Positions 14,557 through 15,267 of a DNA stretch of 15,267 nt are shown here, in pieces. Position 1 is the first letter of the stretch; each line of letters begins with the position of its first letter. Below the pieces are notes generated by a model. That model saw only the letters and a list, made by a program, of their open reading frames with translations. It was not told where the DNA came from and made no database searches. Origin of the DNA: Acidobacteriota bacterium (lineage in GTDB: Bacteria; Acidobacteriota; Terriglobia; Bryobacterales; JACQDG01); contig JACQDG010000166.1 of assembly GCA_016201185.1 (NCBI GenBank), forward strand, positions 1 through 15,267, read 5' to 3'. The position numbers and the translations under genes are program-made.

Positions 14557-15267
14557 TGCACCACCTCCAGGTTGGCATTATCCGCGCGCGGCACTTCGGC
14601 ACGCCCCTGGCTGGATGCGATTCGGGTCCTATCCCCCACGGGAAGGCCGGCCCGCGCGTACAGATCAACGGTTTGCCGGGCGACAATCTCATCGGAGAAC
14701 CGCTCCAGCACCAACCGTCGGCTCTCTTGCCCCATCTCGTCCACTTCCTGGGGATGGTCCACCATGTATTCGAACGCGGCCGCGAGGCTTTCCGCGTCCC
14801 GGGGCTTCACCAGCAGTCCGTTTACCCCCACCTCCACCACATCGCGGCAGCCAGGCATGTCCGTCGTGATAATCGCCCTGCCGCAGGACATGGCCTCCAG
14901 CAGGCTGCGGGGCACCCCTTCCCGATAATAAGAAGGAAGCACGACTACGTCGGCTTTTTCGAGGTAGGCCACGACATTGTCGTCGTGCGGATAATACTCG
15001 ATCGCGCCCAGGGCTGCCTGTTGTTCCAACCAATCGCCCGGAATCGTCCCCGGATTCACGAGCCACTCTTCTTTAACGCCCGTTGGGTTGCCAGCGGGCG
15101 CACCGCCAACCAGCACAAATCGGGCATCGACCGCGCTGCCCTTCGCGTGCAGCCGCTTCTGAACCTTTTCGGCTGCCGCGATGTACTCCCGGACTCCCTT
15201 CGCCCAGAGCATGCGGCCAAACATCAGGAAGGTCATCGACCGGCCGTTGGACAGCCTCGAAGGAATG
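14553..15267 (-). CDS. GT4-family glycosyltransferase, C-terminal part
   Basis: The frame is open to the right edge, so the N-terminus lies outside. The visible 237 residues begin IPSRLSNGRSMTFLMFGRML and WAKGVREYI, the usual start of the C-terminal GT-B half. ARFVLVGG, EYYPHDDNVVAYLEKADVVV and PSYYREGVPRSLLEAMSCGR follow; the E-x7-E pair (EGVPRSLLE) contacts the donor nucleotide sugar. Then come DMPGCRDVVEVGVNGLLVKP and the closing helix SDEIVARQTVDLYA. It is a retaining, cytosolic or membrane-associated enzyme that adds one sugar to the lipid-linked repeat unit. The first ATG inside the window (15236) is not the real start because family-like sequence continues upstream of it. Donor and acceptor cannot be told. 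Confidence 0.88.
   Translation of the reverse strand, partial: IPSRLSNGRSMTFLMFGRMLWAKGVREYIAAAEKVQKRLHAKGSAVDARFVLVGGAPAGNPTGVKEEWLVNPGTIPGDWLEQQAALGAIEYYPHDDNVVAYLEKADVVVLPSYYREGVPRSLLEAMSCGRAIITTDMPGCRDVVEVGVNGLLVKPRDAESLAAAFEYMVDHPQEVDEMGQESRRLVLERFSDEIVARQTVDLYARAGLPVGDRTRIASSQGRAEVPRADNANLEVVH

Overview
The window looks like a GC-rich bacterial chromosome carrying the end of an exopolysaccharide or O-antigen biosynthesis cluster. My best guess for the host is an acidobacterium of the Solibacter/Bryobacter type. That is an inference from protein style only: a secreted FecR-like protein with a 'TGCLKRKDGKF' domain and an Ala/Gly-rich membrane tail, and a membrane-anchored J-domain protein. 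No rRNA or other marker is present to confirm it.

Right part (about 6614-15267, minus strand, read right to left). In order of transcription: a partial GT4 glycosyltransferase, a class I SAM methyltransferase, a DegT/DnrJ/EryC1/StrS sugar aminotransferase, a TylF-like O-methyltransferase, a transketolase-type gene, an undecaprenyl-phosphate sugar-phosphate transferase, a CapD/FlaA1-type membrane nucleotide-sugar dehydratase, and a UDP-glucuronate 4-epimerase-like SDR. Most neighbours overlap by four bases or are tightly spaced, so they read as one operon whose promoter lies off the right edge. It would modify a nucleotide sugar, load the first sugar phosphate on undecaprenyl phosphate and extend it. 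Two genes are damaged. The CapD-type gene has lost about 60 codons and is out of frame at 8162-8169. The transketolase-type gene has its N-subunit/C-subunit junction, including the expected catalytic Glu segment, replaced by about 210 bp of unrelated, more A+T-rich sequence.

Middle (4984-6496). An IS1182-type insertion sequence with perfect terminal inverted repeats flanked by CTAG on both sides. It sits between two convergent genes, the epimerase and the FecR-like gene. Its transposase frame runs out through the element's own end and stops in host DNA.

Left part (147-3903, minus strand). A compact three-gene operon: a J-domain/transmembrane/coiled-coil protein, a TPR protein with a C-terminal beta-rich domain, and a Wzy/WaaL-type polymerase/ligase. 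It is transcribed from an A+T-rich region (about 3904-4047) divergently from the secreted FecR-like protein. The left edge holds a short frameshifted remnant of a helix-turn-helix gene resembling phage terminase small subunits. It runs convergently into the ligase 3' end and seems to supply the antisense bases for the ligase's odd C-terminal tail and stop codon.

No tRNA, rRNA or CRISPR array was seen. Apart from the genes there are only short intergenic gaps. All family assignments come from motif recognition by eye; no database search was run.
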